From Janibacter alkaliphilus (GTDB lineage Bacteria > Actinomycetota > Actinomycetes > Actinomycetales > Dermatophilaceae), in NCBI RefSeq assembly GCF_013408565.1, contig NZ_JACBZX010000001.1:930001-994000 (forward strand): a stretch of DNA of 64,000 nt, read 5' to 3'. The notes under the pieces were generated by a model. That model saw only the letters and a program-made list of their open reading frames with translations, made no database searches and was not told the origin of the DNA. Made by a program: the position numbers and the translations under genes. Below are positions 7,834 to 16,629 of the stretch, piece by piece. Position 1 is the stretch's first letter, and the number at the start of each line of letters is the position of its first letter.

Positions 7834-9037
7834 GCGTGATCGCCTCCACCACGTGCTCGGCGATCGCCAGGCTCGAGGTCGCCGCCGGCGAGGGCGCGTT
7901 GCGCACGCTGGTGACCTGCGCGTCGCCGTCGATCCGGAAGTCGTCGAGCAGGGACCCGTCCCGGCCGACCGCCTGCGCCCGCACCCCGGCACCGGCGCGG
8001 CGCACGTCAGCGGGACCGATCTCGGGCACGTAGCGGCGGGCGCTGCGCAGGTAGGCGCGGGTGGACAGCGACCCGGCCACCTCGCGCACCCCGGTGCGCC
8101 AGTGCTGCCTCGCCAGCTGCCAGGTGCCGGGCCAGGCGAGGGTCTCGGCGAGATCTCCCGGGCGCGCGTCCCGGCGGCGGTAGCCCTCGCGCGCGGGGGC
8201 GAGCACGGCGTTCGGCCCGACCTCGAGGCCGCCGTCCACCCGCCGGGTCCAGTGCACCCCGAGGAAGGGGTAGCGCGGGTCCGGGACCGGATAGACCATC
8301 CCCCGGACGAGGTCGGCCTTGTCCGGGCAGACCTCGAGGTACTCCCCCCGGAAGGGGACGATCCGGGGGTCGGCCGAACCGCCGGCCAGGCGGCCCAGCC
8401 GGTCGGCCTGCAGGCCGGCGCAGAGCACGACATGGTCGGCCACCTCCGGCGAGGTGGTGCCGTCGGCGTCGGCGCAGCCGAGCAGCACCGACCCCGACCG
8501 CCGCTGCACCCCGGTCACCCGGGTGCCCAGGCGCACCCGCCCACCGGCGGCCCGCAGCTCCTGACCGAGCTGGTCGGCGACGGCGGTGTAGTCGGTGATC
8601 GCGGTGCGCGGCGAGTGCAGCGCGACCAGCCCGGTGGCGTGCGGCTCGATCTCGGCGATGCCGGCGCCCTCGACCCGGCGCAGCCCGGGCACCCGGTTGG
8701 CCTCGGCGGTGCGCTGCAGCGCCTCGAAGCAGCCCCGCTCGGTCTCGTCGACCGCCACGACGAGCTTGCCGCACTCGCGGTAGGGCAGGGCGTGCTCGGC
8801 GCAGTAGTCGGCCAGCAGGTCCCGGCCGCGGGCGCACAGCCGGGCCTTGAGGCTGCCCGGTCGGTAGTAGATGCCGGCGTGCACCACCCCCGAGTTGTGC
8901 CCGGTCTGGTGGGCGCCGAGGCGGTCCTCCTTCTCCAGCACGACGACCGCGGCGCCGGGGTGGCGGCGCACCAGCTCACGGGCCACGGCCAGCCCGACGA
9001 TGCCGCCGCCGACGACGGCGACCCTGCGCTCACCCAC
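7823..9037 (-). CDS. lhgO: L-2-hydroxyglutarate oxidase (FAD)
   Basis: The 404-residue flavoprotein opens with the FAD-binding Rossmann motif VVGGGIVGLAVAREL and contains the family-typical QTGHNSGVVHAGIYY near residue 45. LhgO oxidises L-2-hydroxyglutarate to 2-oxoglutarate, passing electrons to the quinone pool, and acts in metabolite repair or lysine catabolism. The GTG start at 9037 follows a GGAGCGAGG-like ribosome site. A tandem repeat overlaps the 3' end. Confidence 0.88.
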   Translation of the reverse strand: MGERRVAVVGGGIVGLAVARELVRRHPGAAVVVLEKEDRLGAHQTGHNSGVVHAGIYYRPGSLKARLCARGRDLLADYCAEHALPYRECGKLVVAVDETERGCFEALQRTAEANRVPGLRRVEGAGIAEIEPHATGLVALHSPRTAITDYTAVADQLGQELRAAGGRVRLGTRVTGVQRRSGSVLLGCADADGTTSPEVADHVVLCAGLQADRLGRLAGGSADPRIVPFRGEYLEVCPDKADLVRGMVYPVPDPRYPFLGVHWTRRVDGGLEVGPNAVLAPAREGYRRRDARPGDLAETLAWPGTWQLARQHWRTGVREVAGSLSTRAYLRSARRYVPEIGPADVRRAGAGVRAQAVGRDGSLLDDFRIDGDAQVTSVRNAPSPAATSSLAIAEHVVEAITLRP

Positions 9038-9131
9038 GCCTCGCTCCCCCTTCGCCCTCGGTGCTGCTCCGTTGCGGTTCAGGCTACGGCCGGACGACCC
9101 GGTGAGCGGCCGGGGGACGTACCGTGCCGGG

Positions 9132-9737
9132 ATGAGCGACTACTTCGCCGGGGACCCGCGCAGCCACCGTGAGCGGATGCTCGCCGGTGACCCCTACACC
9201 GACGGCGACCCGGACAACGCCCGCCTCTCCCGACGGGCGATCGAGCAGGCCGACGCCTACCACCGCACCTACGTCGAGCAGGGGGCCGAGGCGGCCCGTC
9301 CGCTGCTGGCCGACCTGCTCGGCACGCTCGGCGAGGGCACCCACGTCAAGCCCCCGCTCTACCTCGACTACGGCGGCCAGCTGCACCTCGGCGCGCGGAC
9401 CTTCGTCAACTACGGGCTGGTCGCGCTCGACGTCGTCGACATCCGGATCGGCGAGGACTGCCAGATCGGGCCGAACGTGCAGCTGCTCGCGCCGACCCAC
9501 CCGCTGGAGCCGCAGCCGCGGCGGGACAAGATCGAGGCCGGGTCCCCGATCACCATCGGCGACAACGTCTGGCTCGGCGGCGGCGTCATCGTCTGCCCCG
9601 GGGTGAGCATCGGCGACGACAGCGTCATCGGTGCCGGCGCGGTGGTCACCACCGACATCCCCGCAGGGGTCGTCGCCGTCGGCAACCCGGCCCGGGTGGT
9701 CCGCGAGCTCGACGGGCGCTCGCACCCGCCGGCCTGA
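9132..9737 (+). CDS. maltose/galactoside O-acetyltransferase-like (left-handed beta-helix)
   Basis: The 201-residue protein has an N-terminal maltose-acetyltransferase-type helical segment (ERMLAGDPYTDGDPDN) and a C-terminal hexapeptide-repeat left-handed beta-helix with the catalytic-type His in LLAPTHPLEP. It transfers acetyl from acetyl-CoA to a sugar hydroxyl. It is transcribed divergently from lhgO with 94 bp between starts. The ATG is supported by the conserved N-terminus. Short GAGCGCACCCGCCG repeats follow the stop (9738-9775). Confidence 0.86.
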   Translation: MSDYFAGDPRSHRERMLAGDPYTDGDPDNARLSRRAIEQADAYHRTYVEQGAEAARPLLADLLGTLGEGTHVKPPLYLDYGGQLHLGARTFVNYGLVALDVVDIRIGEDCQIGPNVQLLAPTHPLEPQPRRDKIEAGSPITIGDNVWLGGGVIVCPGVSIGDDSVIGAGAVVTTDIPAGVVAVGNPARVVRELDGRSHPPA

Positions 9738-9893
9738 GCGCACCCGCCGTCCGGGCGAGTCCGAGCGCACCCGCCGCCCGAGCCGGTCCGAAGCGCGCCC
9801 ACCGGTCCGGGGGCGACCGAGCCGCTGCGGCGGGTAGGTTCGCAGGTAGCGGCCCCGCCTCGGGGCACGCACCCGGACCCAGCAGGAGACGAC

Positions 9894-10247
9894 ATGGCCC
9901 TCACCGCCCCGCGCGTGATGCACGCCCTGACCGCCGCCTACGGCGCCTACGCCATCGCCCGGCCCGACCACCTGGCCCGCGGCCTCGGCGAGACCCCGAA
10001 CCCGCAGGCCCGGCGGCTCGCCCAGGCCCTCGGGGTACGGGACCTGGCCACCAGCGCGCTCGCCCTGAGCAGCTCGCCCGGCCTGGTCCGGGCCGCGACC
10101 GTGGCCCGGGTGGCCAGCGACCTCGGCGACGCGGCCTACCTCGGCTCCCGGGCCGGCGCGTCGTCGCGGCCGAAGATCCTCGGCGTCACCCTCGGCTGGG
10201 CCAGCCTCAACCTCGCCGCGGACCTGATCCACCGGCGGCGCTCGTGA
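9894..10247 (+). CDS. small hydrophobic protein of unknown function
   Basis: This 117-residue Ala-rich protein is not confidently assigned; it has two to three weakly hydrophobic helices and a basic C-terminus (IHRRRS). An AGGAG site precedes the ATG. Its stop overlaps the GTG start of the subtilisin-like lipoprotein gene by four bases (GTGA), so the two are translationally coupled. It resembles small actinobacterial DUF4267-like membrane proteins, but that comparison is tentative. Confidence 0.6.
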   Translation: MALTAPRVMHALTAAYGAYAIARPDHLARGLGETPNPQARRLAQALGVRDLATSALALSSSPGLVRAATVARVASDLGDAAYLGSRAGASSRPKILGVTLGWASLNLAADLIHRRRS

Positions 10248-11965
10248 CCGCCCGCCGCACCCGCGCCGCGGCAGCGCTGGCGGCGACGGCGCTGCTCGCC
10301 TCCGGCTGCTCCCTGCTGGGCCTGGACGACGGCTCGTCCTCCTCGAGCTCCAGCGACGACGGCGGCGGCGCCCAGGACGCGCCCAGCAGCAGCCCGCAGG
10401 AGACCAGCGTGGAGACCTTCGACGTCGCCCCGGAGGGCCGCGACTGGGTGGTGCTCGTCGAGGACCCGGCGGACACCGGCGACGTCGCCGACGCCCTGCG
10501 CCAGGCCGACCTCGAGCTCACCTCGATCAACAGCGGCGTGGGGATGGTGACCCTGCGGACCACCGCCGAGGACGTCGCCGAGACCGCCGAGGGGATCGAC
10601 GGGGTCACCGCGGCGGTCACCGACCGCAGCGTCGGCTGGAGCCCCAGCGACCCGGTCAGCCCCTCCCCGGACGGGGACCTGCAGCCGGCCACCGACCTGC
10701 CCTCCCCGCCCGAGGCCCCCGAGGGCGGCGACCCGCTGGACGGGTGGCTGTGGGGGCTGGACGCGATCTCCGCCTTCGAGGCCCGGGAGAGCACCAGCGG
10801 CCGCCGTGAGGTGCGGGTCGGGATCATCGACACCGGCGTGGACGCCAGCCACCCCGACCTGGCGCCGGTGCTCGACACCGGCCTGTCCAAGACCTTCGTC
10901 ACCGACATCCCGGACATCGACGGAGAGTGCGAGCACGAGAGCTGCATCGACCCGGTCGGCGAGGACGGCGGCGGTCACGGCACCCATGTGGCCGGCACGG
11001 TGGCCGCGGCCAGCAACGGCCTCGGCGTCAGCGGGGTCGCCCCGGACGTGAGCATCGTCGACCTGCGGGCCGGCCAGGACGGCGGCTTCTTCTTCCTCGG
11101 CCCGTCGGTCAACGCGCTGACCTACGCCGCCGACCAGCAGCTCGACGTGGTCAACATGAGCTTCTACGTCGACCCGTGGCTCTACGCCTGCGAAGGGGGC
11201 GCCCCCGAGGACGACCCGGAGCAGGCGACCACCCAGGACGTGACCATCGAGCTGATGCGCCGGGCCCAGGACCTGGCGCACGAGCAGGGCGTGACGATGG
11301 TCGGCTCGGCCGGCAACTCCTCGGCCGACATGGCCGACCCGGGCACCGACGAGACCAGCCCGAACTACGGCGACGAGCCGCACAGCCGGACCATCGACCC
11401 GGAGAGCTGCTACGACCTGCCGGTCGAGGGGCCGCACGTCATCGGGGTCTCCTCGATCGACGAGGGCGGGTCGCTGTCCAGCTTCTCCAACTGGACCACC
11501 GAGCCGGACGGCGAGGACATCGAGGTGGCCGCGCCGGGCGGCGGCGCGGCGGTCAGCCCCCGCGGGGTGCTCTCGGCGACGCCGCGCTCGCTGGCCCGGG
11601 TGGAGGGCCTCGTCGACGACGACGGCCGCCTGACCCAGCTGGGCGTGGACGCCGGCTACGTCCGCGACTGCCCCGAGGGGATGGCCGAGGACGCACCGGA
11701 CCCGGACCAGCGCTGCGGGCTCTACACCTACGCCCAGGGCACCTCGATGGCCTCGCCGCACGCCGCCGGGGTGGCCGCGCTGATCATCAGCGCCGAGGGT
11801 GACCGGATGGCGCCGGACGCGGTCCGCGAGCGCCTGCTCGGGACCGCCGCCGACCAGGCCTGCCCGAGCGGGACCGGCTCCGGCGGCCCGCGCTGCGTCG
11901 GCGATGCCGGGCGCAACGGCTTCGTCGGCGAGGGGGTCGTGGACGCGGCGGCCGCCGTGAGCTGA
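10244..11965 (+). CDS. S8 subtilisin-family serine protease, lipoprotein
   Basis: The 573-residue protein has a lipoprotein signal (lipobox LLASGC), an acidic Ser-rich linker, a propeptide-like region and a subtilase domain. The catalytic triad is visible: Asp196 in IIDTGVDASHPD, His245 in GGGHGTHVAGTV and Ser501 in GTSMASPHAAGVAAL; the oxyanion Asn is in GSAGNSS. It is predicted to be anchored on the outer face of the membrane. The GTG start overlaps the upstream stop. Two Cys-containing insertions suggest disulfides, consistent with the VKOR-DsbA pair. Confidence 0.9.
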   Translation: MTARRTRAAAALAATALLASGCSLLGLDDGSSSSSSSDDGGGAQDAPSSSPQETSVETFDVAPEGRDWVVLVEDPADTGDVADALRQADLELTSINSGVGMVTLRTTAEDVAETAEGIDGVTAAVTDRSVGWSPSDPVSPSPDGDLQPATDLPSPPEAPEGGDPLDGWLWGLDAISAFEARESTSGRREVRVGIIDTGVDASHPDLAPVLDTGLSKTFVTDIPDIDGECEHESCIDPVGEDGGGHGTHVAGTVAAASNGLGVSGVAPDVSIVDLRAGQDGGFFFLGPSVNALTYAADQQLDVVNMSFYVDPWLYACEGGAPEDDPEQATTQDVTIELMRRAQDLAHEQGVTMVGSAGNSSADMADPGTDETSPNYGDEPHSRTIDPESCYDLPVEGPHVIGVSSIDEGGSLSSFSNWTTEPDGEDIEVAAPGGGAAVSPRGVLSATPRSLARVEGLVDDDGRLTQLGVDAGYVRDCPEGMAEDAPDPDQRCGLYTYAQGTSMASPHAAGVAALIISAEGDRMAPDAVRERLLGTAADQACPSGTGSGGPRCVGDAGRNGFVGEGVVDAAAAVS

Positions 11966-12064
11966 CGGGCTCGTCGGCGCCCCAGGGACCACCGCAGCCT
12001 GGCCGGTCGAGCACGACCCGGCGCCCGCTCGTAGGCTGGCCAGGACTCGTCTCGAGGAGGTCAT

Positions 12065-13801
12065 ATGAAGCTCGCCGACCAGATCGTCGCCCAGCTCGTC
12101 GACGCCGGGGTGCGCCGCATCTACGGGATCGTCGGGGACAGCCTCAACCCGGTGGTCGACGCGGTGCGCCGCACCGGCGGGGCCGCGAAGGGCGGGATCG
12201 ACTGGATCCACGTCCGGCACGAGGAGGCGGCCGCCTTCGCCGCGGCGGCCGACGCCCAGCTGACCGGGGAGCTCGCGGTCTGCGCCGGCTCCTGCGGGCC
12301 GGGCAACCTGCACCTCATCAACGGGCTCTACGACGCCAACCGCAGCCACGCGCCGGTGCTGGCGATCGCCTCGCACATCCCGAGCGCGCAGATCGGCACC
12401 GGCTACTTCCAGGAGACCCACCCCGACCGGCTCTTCGTCGAGTGCTCGGTCTACCGGGAGATGATCTCCTCGCCGCAGCAGTCCCCGCGGGTGGTCGCCT
12501 CGGCGATCCGGCACGCCGAGAGCCTGCGCGGGGTCGCGGTGCTCACCCTGCCCGGCGACCTCGCCGACGAGGAGGCCACCGCGCCCACCCCGGCCTACCG
12601 GCGGGCCGCCCGGCCGACGCTGGTGCCGGACGAGGCGGTGGTGACCGAGCTGGCCGAGCGGATCAACGCCGCCGGGCGGGTGGCCATCTTCGCCGGGGCC
12701 GGGGTGGCCGACGCCCACGACGAGGTGGTCGAGCTGGCCGGGCACCTGGGCGCCCCGGTCGGGCACTCGCTGCGCGGCAAGGACGCGATCCAGCACGACA
12801 ACCCCTACGACGTCGGGATGACCGGGCTGCTCGGCTACGGCGCCGCGGCCGAGGGGATGAAGGACGCCGACCTGCTGCTGCTGCTCGGCACCGACTTCCC
12901 CTACGACCAGTTCCTGCCGGACGTCACCACCGTGCAGATCGACACCGCCGGCGAGGTCCTCGGGCGTCGCACCGAGGTGGACCTGCCGATCCACGCCGAC
13001 GTGCGGGCCACCATCGCGGCCGTCCGACCGCTGCTGCAGCCCAAGGACTCCCGCTTCCTCGAGGCCACCCTGAAGCGGCACGAGAAGCTCATGACGAAGG
13101 CGGTCGGGGCCTACACCCACGACGTCGAGGACAAGACCCCGATCCACCCGGAGTACGTCGCCTCGATCCTCGACGAGGTGGCCGCCGAGGACGCGGTGAT
13201 CACCGCGGACACCGGCATGTGCAACGTGTGGACCGCGCGCTACATCACCCCGAACGGTCGCCGTCGGCTCATCGGCTCCTACCTGCACGGCTCGATGGCC
13301 AACGCGCTGCCGCACGCGATCGGCGCGGCCGTGGCCCACCCGGGCCGGCAGGTGGTCTCGGTCTCCGGCGACGGCGGCCTGTCCATGCTGCTCGGCGAGC
13401 TCGTCACGGTGGCCGCCTACCGGCTCCCGGTGACCGTGGTGGTCTTCAACAACTCGACGCTGGGCATGGTCAAGCTGGAGATGCTCGTGGACGGGATGCC
13501 CGACTTCGGCGTGGACGTCCCGATGGTGGACTACGCGAAGGTGGGCGAGGCGCTGGGCTTCGAGGCCGAGCGGGTCGAGCAGCCGGGTGACGTGCGGGCC
13601 GCGCTGACCCGGGCCCTCGCCCACGACGGCCCGTCGCTCGTCGAGGTGGTCACCGACCCGATGGCGCTGTCCGTGCCACCGGCGATCACCGGCGAGCAGC
13701 TCATCGGCTTCGCCACCGCGATGAGCAAGGTGGTGCTCAACCGCGGCGCCGGCGAGGCGGTCGCGATGGCCCGCTCGAACCTGCGCAACATCCCCCGCTG
13801 A
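12065..13801 (+). CDS. poxB: pyruvate dehydrogenase (quinone) / pyruvate oxidase, ThDP-dependent
   Basis: The 578-residue enzyme has the three ThDP-enzyme domains: an N-terminal Pyr domain with the catalytic Glu in RHEEAAAFAAAADAQLTG, a central FAD-binding domain and a C-terminal PP domain with GDGGLSMLLGE (about residue 435) and the NN of VVFNNSTLGM. PoxB decarboxylates pyruvate to acetate, passing electrons to the membrane quinone pool. A strong GAGGAGG site precedes the ATG. It is monocistronic and converges with the MerR gene downstream. Confidence 0.92.
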   Translation: MKLADQIVAQLVDAGVRRIYGIVGDSLNPVVDAVRRTGGAAKGGIDWIHVRHEEAAAFAAAADAQLTGELAVCAGSCGPGNLHLINGLYDANRSHAPVLAIASHIPSAQIGTGYFQETHPDRLFVECSVYREMISSPQQSPRVVASAIRHAESLRGVAVLTLPGDLADEEATAPTPAYRRAARPTLVPDEAVVTELAERINAAGRVAIFAGAGVADAHDEVVELAGHLGAPVGHSLRGKDAIQHDNPYDVGMTGLLGYGAAAEGMKDADLLLLLGTDFPYDQFLPDVTTVQIDTAGEVLGRRTEVDLPIHADVRATIAAVRPLLQPKDSRFLEATLKRHEKLMTKAVGAYTHDVEDKTPIHPEYVASILDEVAAEDAVITADTGMCNVWTARYITPNGRRRLIGSYLHGSMANALPHAIGAAVAHPGRQVVSVSGDGGLSMLLGELVTVAAYRLPVTVVVFNNSTLGMVKLEMLVDGMPDFGVDVPMVDYAKVGEALGFEAERVEQPGDVRAALTRALAHDGPSLVEVVTDPMALSVPPAITGEQLIGFATAMSKVVLNRGAGEAVAMARSNLRNIPR

Positions 13802-13833
13802 GCGCCCGCCGCGCTGGCTTGCTGGGGAGCCGC

Positions 13834-14220
13834 TCAGGCGTCGGCGGTGAGGTCGGCGACCCACTGCCGGAAGCGGGGGCAGGTGGCGACGTCGTGCGCC
13901 CGGCAGCCCATCGCGTGCTCGGTCATCGCCCGGGAGAGGCGCATCTGCTCCATCCGCCGGTCCAGCTCGTCGAGGTGGTCCTGCAGCACCTGGTGGCGAC
14001 CGGGGGCGTCGCTGTCCAGGAGCACCCGGATCTGCTCCAGGCTCATCCCGGCGTCCCGGTTGCGCCGGATCGTCGCCACCCGGACGACGTCCGCTCCCCG
14101 GTAGCGACGCCGTCCGCCGCCGTCGCGCTCGGGGTCGAGCAGGCCCATCGACTCCCAGTGCCGCAGCACGTGCGTGGGCATGCCGAAGCGGGCGGCGACG
14201 TCACCGACCGACCAGCGCAG
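13834..14220 (-). CDS. MerR-family regulator with no canonical start codon
   Basis: The product has a MerR winged helix (WSVGDVAARFGM...VLRHWESMGLL), a dimerisation helix and Cys-bearing C-terminus GCRAHDVATCPRF. The first ATG in frame is at 14181, which would cut off the start of the DNA-binding helix. Between it and the upstream in-frame stop (14314-14316) there is no ATG, GTG or TTG; the coordinates given use CTG at 14220, which would include the whole domain. Alternatives are a one-base indel or a shortened protein. A perfect 30-bp palindrome lies upstream, in the gap to the divergent UBP zinc-finger gene. Confidence 0.6.
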   Translation of the reverse strand: MRWSVGDVAARFGMPTHVLRHWESMGLLDPERDGGGRRRYRGADVVRVATIRRNRDAGMSLEQIRVLLDSDAPGRHQVLQDHLDELDRRMEQMRLSRAMTEHAMGCRAHDVATCPRFRQWVADLTADA

Positions 14221-14305
14221 CTCGGGGAGGACGCTCTCGGGAGACGGGCTCCCGGCCGACCGGGGGCTCGGGTGACGCGCTCTGCGGGACCCGAGGCTCG
14301 GAACG

Positions 14306-14335
14306 GCTTGACTTCATGTCGACATGAAGTCAAGC
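14306..14335. promoter_or_regulatory. perfect 30-bp palindrome, likely MerR-type operator
   Basis: Both strands read GCTTGACTTCATGTC then its exact complement. It contains TTGAC elements on each strand, as MerR-family operators usually overlap the -35 to -10 region. It lies between the MerR gene and the divergent UBP zinc-finger gene and could control either or both. Confidence 0.6.
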
Positions 14336-14404
14336 GAGGTCGCGCTGACGCCCGAGCCGGTCTGAGGCTCCGCGGGCATCGGGCGGCGGGGCTAGGGTCG
14401 CTCC

Positions 14405-14758
14405 ATGAGCGCACGCGACGACGCGATCGAGGTCACCGTCCCCCCGTCCGGCACCGGCTGCGCGGACTGCCTGGCCACCGACGACGGCTGGTGGGTGCAC
14501 CTGCGGCGGTGCGCGACCTGCGGGCACGTGGGCTGCTGCGACAGCTCCCCCGCCCAGCACGCCTCGCACCACGTCGCCAGCACCGGCCACGCGGTCGTGC
14601 AGAGCTTCGAGCCCGGGGAGGACTGGTTCTTCGACTACGACGAGGAGCAGGTCTTCCGCGGGCCGACCCTGGCCGACCCGACCAGCCGTCCGGAGGAGCA
14701 GGGCATGCCCGCCCCCACCGACCGCGTCCCCGACGACTGGCGCTCCCACCTCCACTGA
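14405..14758 (+). CDS. UBP-type zinc finger protein
   Basis: The 117-residue protein is a stand-alone ZnF-UBP domain: CADC, CATCGHVGCCDSS, HASHH and TGHAVVQS supply the Cys/His ligands in the usual order. Bacterial single-domain members are common in actinobacteria and have no established role; in eukaryotes the fold binds ubiquitin C-termini. It is divergent from the MerR gene across a perfect palindrome. Confidence 0.85.
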   Translation: MSARDDAIEVTVPPSGTGCADCLATDDGWWVHLRRCATCGHVGCCDSSPAQHASHHVASTGHAVVQSFEPGEDWFFDYDEEQVFRGPTLADPTSRPEEQGMPAPTDRVPDDWRSHLH

Positions 14759-14779
14759 CCCCGCCAGTCACCAGAGCCT

Positions 14780-14798
14780 TTATCGGGTAACCCGATAA
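14780..14798. promoter_or_regulatory. 19-bp palindrome TTATCGGGT-A-ACCCGATAA
   Basis: Arms of nine bases are perfect around a single central A. It is just downstream of the UBP zinc-finger stop and upstream of no clear start on the plus strand; the minus-strand TfoX gene ends at 14938. It looks like an operator more than a terminator because it is AT-richer than the surroundings and has no T-run. Confidence 0.4.
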
Positions 14799-14937
14799 TC
14801 GCTCGCTCTCGGGGGAAGGCTTCTCCGGGGAACGAGAGGTTCTCGACGGCAGCGCGCTCCGCCTTGCCGAAGGGGCGGGCGTCCGTCACCGAGTCCTGCC
14901 CCCGCCGCCCCGGGCGGCGTACCGCGTCCGGTTCGGC

Positions 14938-15264
14938 TCACCCCTTCGGCGGCAGACCGCGGACGTAGCCGACGCCGATCCGCACCAGACGGGCCAGCTC
15001 GTCGTCGCCCAGAGCCACCTCCGGGTCGATGTCCGACCAGCCGCGGATCGGTCCGCCACGCATCACCGTCGGCGCGAGCAGCGGGTCGGGAGAGTCGTCC
15101 GCCGGGTCGTGCCGCACCATGAGGCCGCCCTTGCTGTCCGCGGCGACCGCCATGTGACCGTCGAGCATGAACCCGAGCCCGCCGAACATCCGGCGCTCGG
15201 TCAGCCCCGGCTCGTCGGCCAGCAGCGCCCGGACCCGGTCGGCGATCTCCTCGTCGTGCGCCAC
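14938..15264 (-). CDS. TfoX/Sxy N-terminal domain protein
   Basis: The 108-residue product matches the TfoX N-terminal domain: EPGLTERRMFGGLGFMLDGH with the conserved MFGG motif, then the segment LMVRHDP. Sxy/TfoX regulates competence in proteobacteria, but actinobacterial single-domain versions have no known role. The GTG start at 15264 lies two bases after the stop of the LysE-type transporter gene, so they are probably cotranscribed. Confidence 0.8.
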   Translation of the reverse strand: MAHDEEIADRVRALLADEPGLTERRMFGGLGFMLDGHMAVAADSKGGLMVRHDPADDSPDPLLAPTVMRGGPIRGWSDIDPEVALGDDELARLVRIGVGYVRGLPPKG

Positions 15265-15266
15265 GG

Positions 15267-15878
15267 CTAGGCCCGCTCCACCGTCGCCAGCCGGGCGGCC
15301 AGCACGAGGTACCCGGCGGCGAAGACGCGCTGCACCCGCCGCACCACCGCCGGCCGGGTGATGACGTGCTCGCGCATGAGCGCGGCGCACCAGCCGTACC
15401 CGATGAAGACGATGAGGGTGAGCGCCATGAAGACCCCGCTGAGGGCCAGCATCTGCGTCAGCTCGCCGCGCCCGGGGGTGACGAACTGCGGGAGGAAGGC
15501 GAAGAAGAAGAGGGTGAGCTTCGGGTTGAGCAGGTTGGCCAGCACCGCGGTGACCACCAGCCGCCGCGCCGAGGTCGGCGCCACCTGACCGTCGACGGCG
15601 ATCTCGCCACGGTCCCGCCAGGTGGCCCAGGCCATCCACAGCAGATAGGCGATGCCGGCGATCTTGAGCATCTCGAAGGCGGTGCCGCTGGCCCGCAGGA
15701 GCGCCGCGGTGCCGGTGATCGCCGCCACGAGGTGCGGCACGATGCCGAGGGTGCAGCCGAGCGCGGTGATGGTCGCCGGACGTCGCCCGCCGCGCAGGCC
15801 GGCCGCCATGGTGAGCACCACACCGGTCCCGGGGGTGGCGACGATCGCCAGCGACGTGAGGAAGAAGGCGAGGTCCAT
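15267..15878 (-). CDS. LysE/RhtB-family amino acid exporter
   Basis: The 203-residue membrane protein has the LysE-family N-terminal motif ATPGTGVVL and the middle motif NLLNPKLTLFFFAFLPQFV, with five to six predicted membrane segments. The family exports amino acids and related compounds. The ATG at 15878 begins the conserved N-terminus. It is followed two bases later by the TfoX gene. The exact substrate cannot be told. Confidence 0.87.
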   Translation of the reverse strand: MDLAFFLTSLAIVATPGTGVVLTMAAGLRGGRRPATITALGCTLGIVPHLVAAITGTAALLRASGTAFEMLKIAGIAYLLWMAWATWRDRGEIAVDGQVAPTSARRLVVTAVLANLLNPKLTLFFFAFLPQFVTPGRGELTQMLALSGVFMALTLIVFIGYGWCAALMREHVITRPAVVRRVQRVFAAGYLVLAARLATVERA

Positions 15879-16004
15879 CGGGGCTCCTGCGCAGGTCGGG
15901 TGCTCCCGACCCTAGCGACGCATCGACCCGCGCGCGGGCCAGAGCCGCAGGACGATCCGCTGGAGCGCGAGCCGATGGCCGCATCCGGGTGGCAGCGGCG
16001 CGCC

Positions 16005-16484
16005 TCAGCCGCAGCCGACGTCCTCGACGACGGCCTCCGTGCACCCCTGACGGGCGATCGCCGCGGCGAGCACCCGGCGCAACGCGGCCACGTCGTCTGC
16101 CCCGAGGTCGGCGACCCAGTCCGCCTCGATCTCGGCGAAGAGGCGCCGCACGGTGCGCTGCGCCTCCTCCCCGGCCGGGGTGAGGGTGAGCAGCCGGGCC
16201 CGTTGGTCCGCAGGATCTGGCCTGACCGCGATGTAGCCGCCGCGCTCGAGCTGGCCGATCTGCTGGCTGACCGCCTGCTTGCTCATCCCGCACGGCTCGA
16301 CGAGCTGCGAGGCGCGGGCGGGCCCGGTCGTGAGGTGACGCAGGACGGTCCGGGAGTGCGCCAGCGTGACCCCGGGCAGACCCGCCGCGGCCAGACGGCG
16401 CTCGAACTCCAGGACGAAGGCATCGTGCGCCCCGCCGAGCAGCGCCACCAGGGGCAGCCCGTCGACGACCTGATCCCCGCTCAT
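16005..16484 (-). CDS. MarR-family transcriptional regulator
   Basis: The 159-residue protein has the MarR winged helix: RASQLVEPCGMSKQAVSQQI for the recognition helix, then DPADQRARLLTLTPAGE for the wing. A Cys in the helix (EPCGMS) and two near the C-terminus (QGC, VGCG) could be redox sensors. It is divergent from an NADPH-dependent FMN reductase, with two dyads between. It probably represses that reductase and itself, as in quinone- or electrophile-responsive MarR pairs. Confidence 0.85.
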   Translation of the reverse strand: MSGDQVVDGLPLVALLGGAHDAFVLEFERRLAAAGLPGVTLAHSRTVLRHLTTGPARASQLVEPCGMSKQAVSQQIGQLERGGYIAVRPDPADQRARLLTLTPAGEEAQRTVRRLFAEIEADWVADLGADDVAALRRVLAAAIARQGCTEAVVEDVGCG

Positions 16485-16506
16485 GCCCTCCACGATACGG
16501 GAACAC

Positions 16507-16563
16507 GTCAAGCGTCTTGACTTGTTCTTCGTGACGGCCGTACGTTGGTCAAGCAAGTTGACC
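16507..16563. promoter_or_regulatory. two MarR-type dyads in the divergent promoter
   Basis: GTCAAG-CGT-CTTGAC (16507-16521) and GGTCAA-GCAAG-TTGACC (16547-16563) are both perfect dyads sharing GTCAA/TTGAC half-sites, 40 bp apart centre to centre. Placement between the MarR gene and the FMN reductase fits dual repression of both promoters. Confidence 0.6.
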
Positions 16564-16629
16564 ATCTTCACCGCCCGACGAGCAGCACAGCGCCGTGAGC
16601 TCGCCCCCTTCCTCTCGACAGGAGCGCTC

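Noticed and set aside
10136..13864. 1242-codon open frame on the minus strand
   Set aside because: It lies opposite the protease and poxB genes, whose motifs are unmistakable; it has no recognisable domain.
14635..14889. 84-codon minus-strand frame
   Set aside because: It overlaps the zinc-finger gene antisense and crosses the 19-bp palindrome; no ribosome site and no family resemblance.
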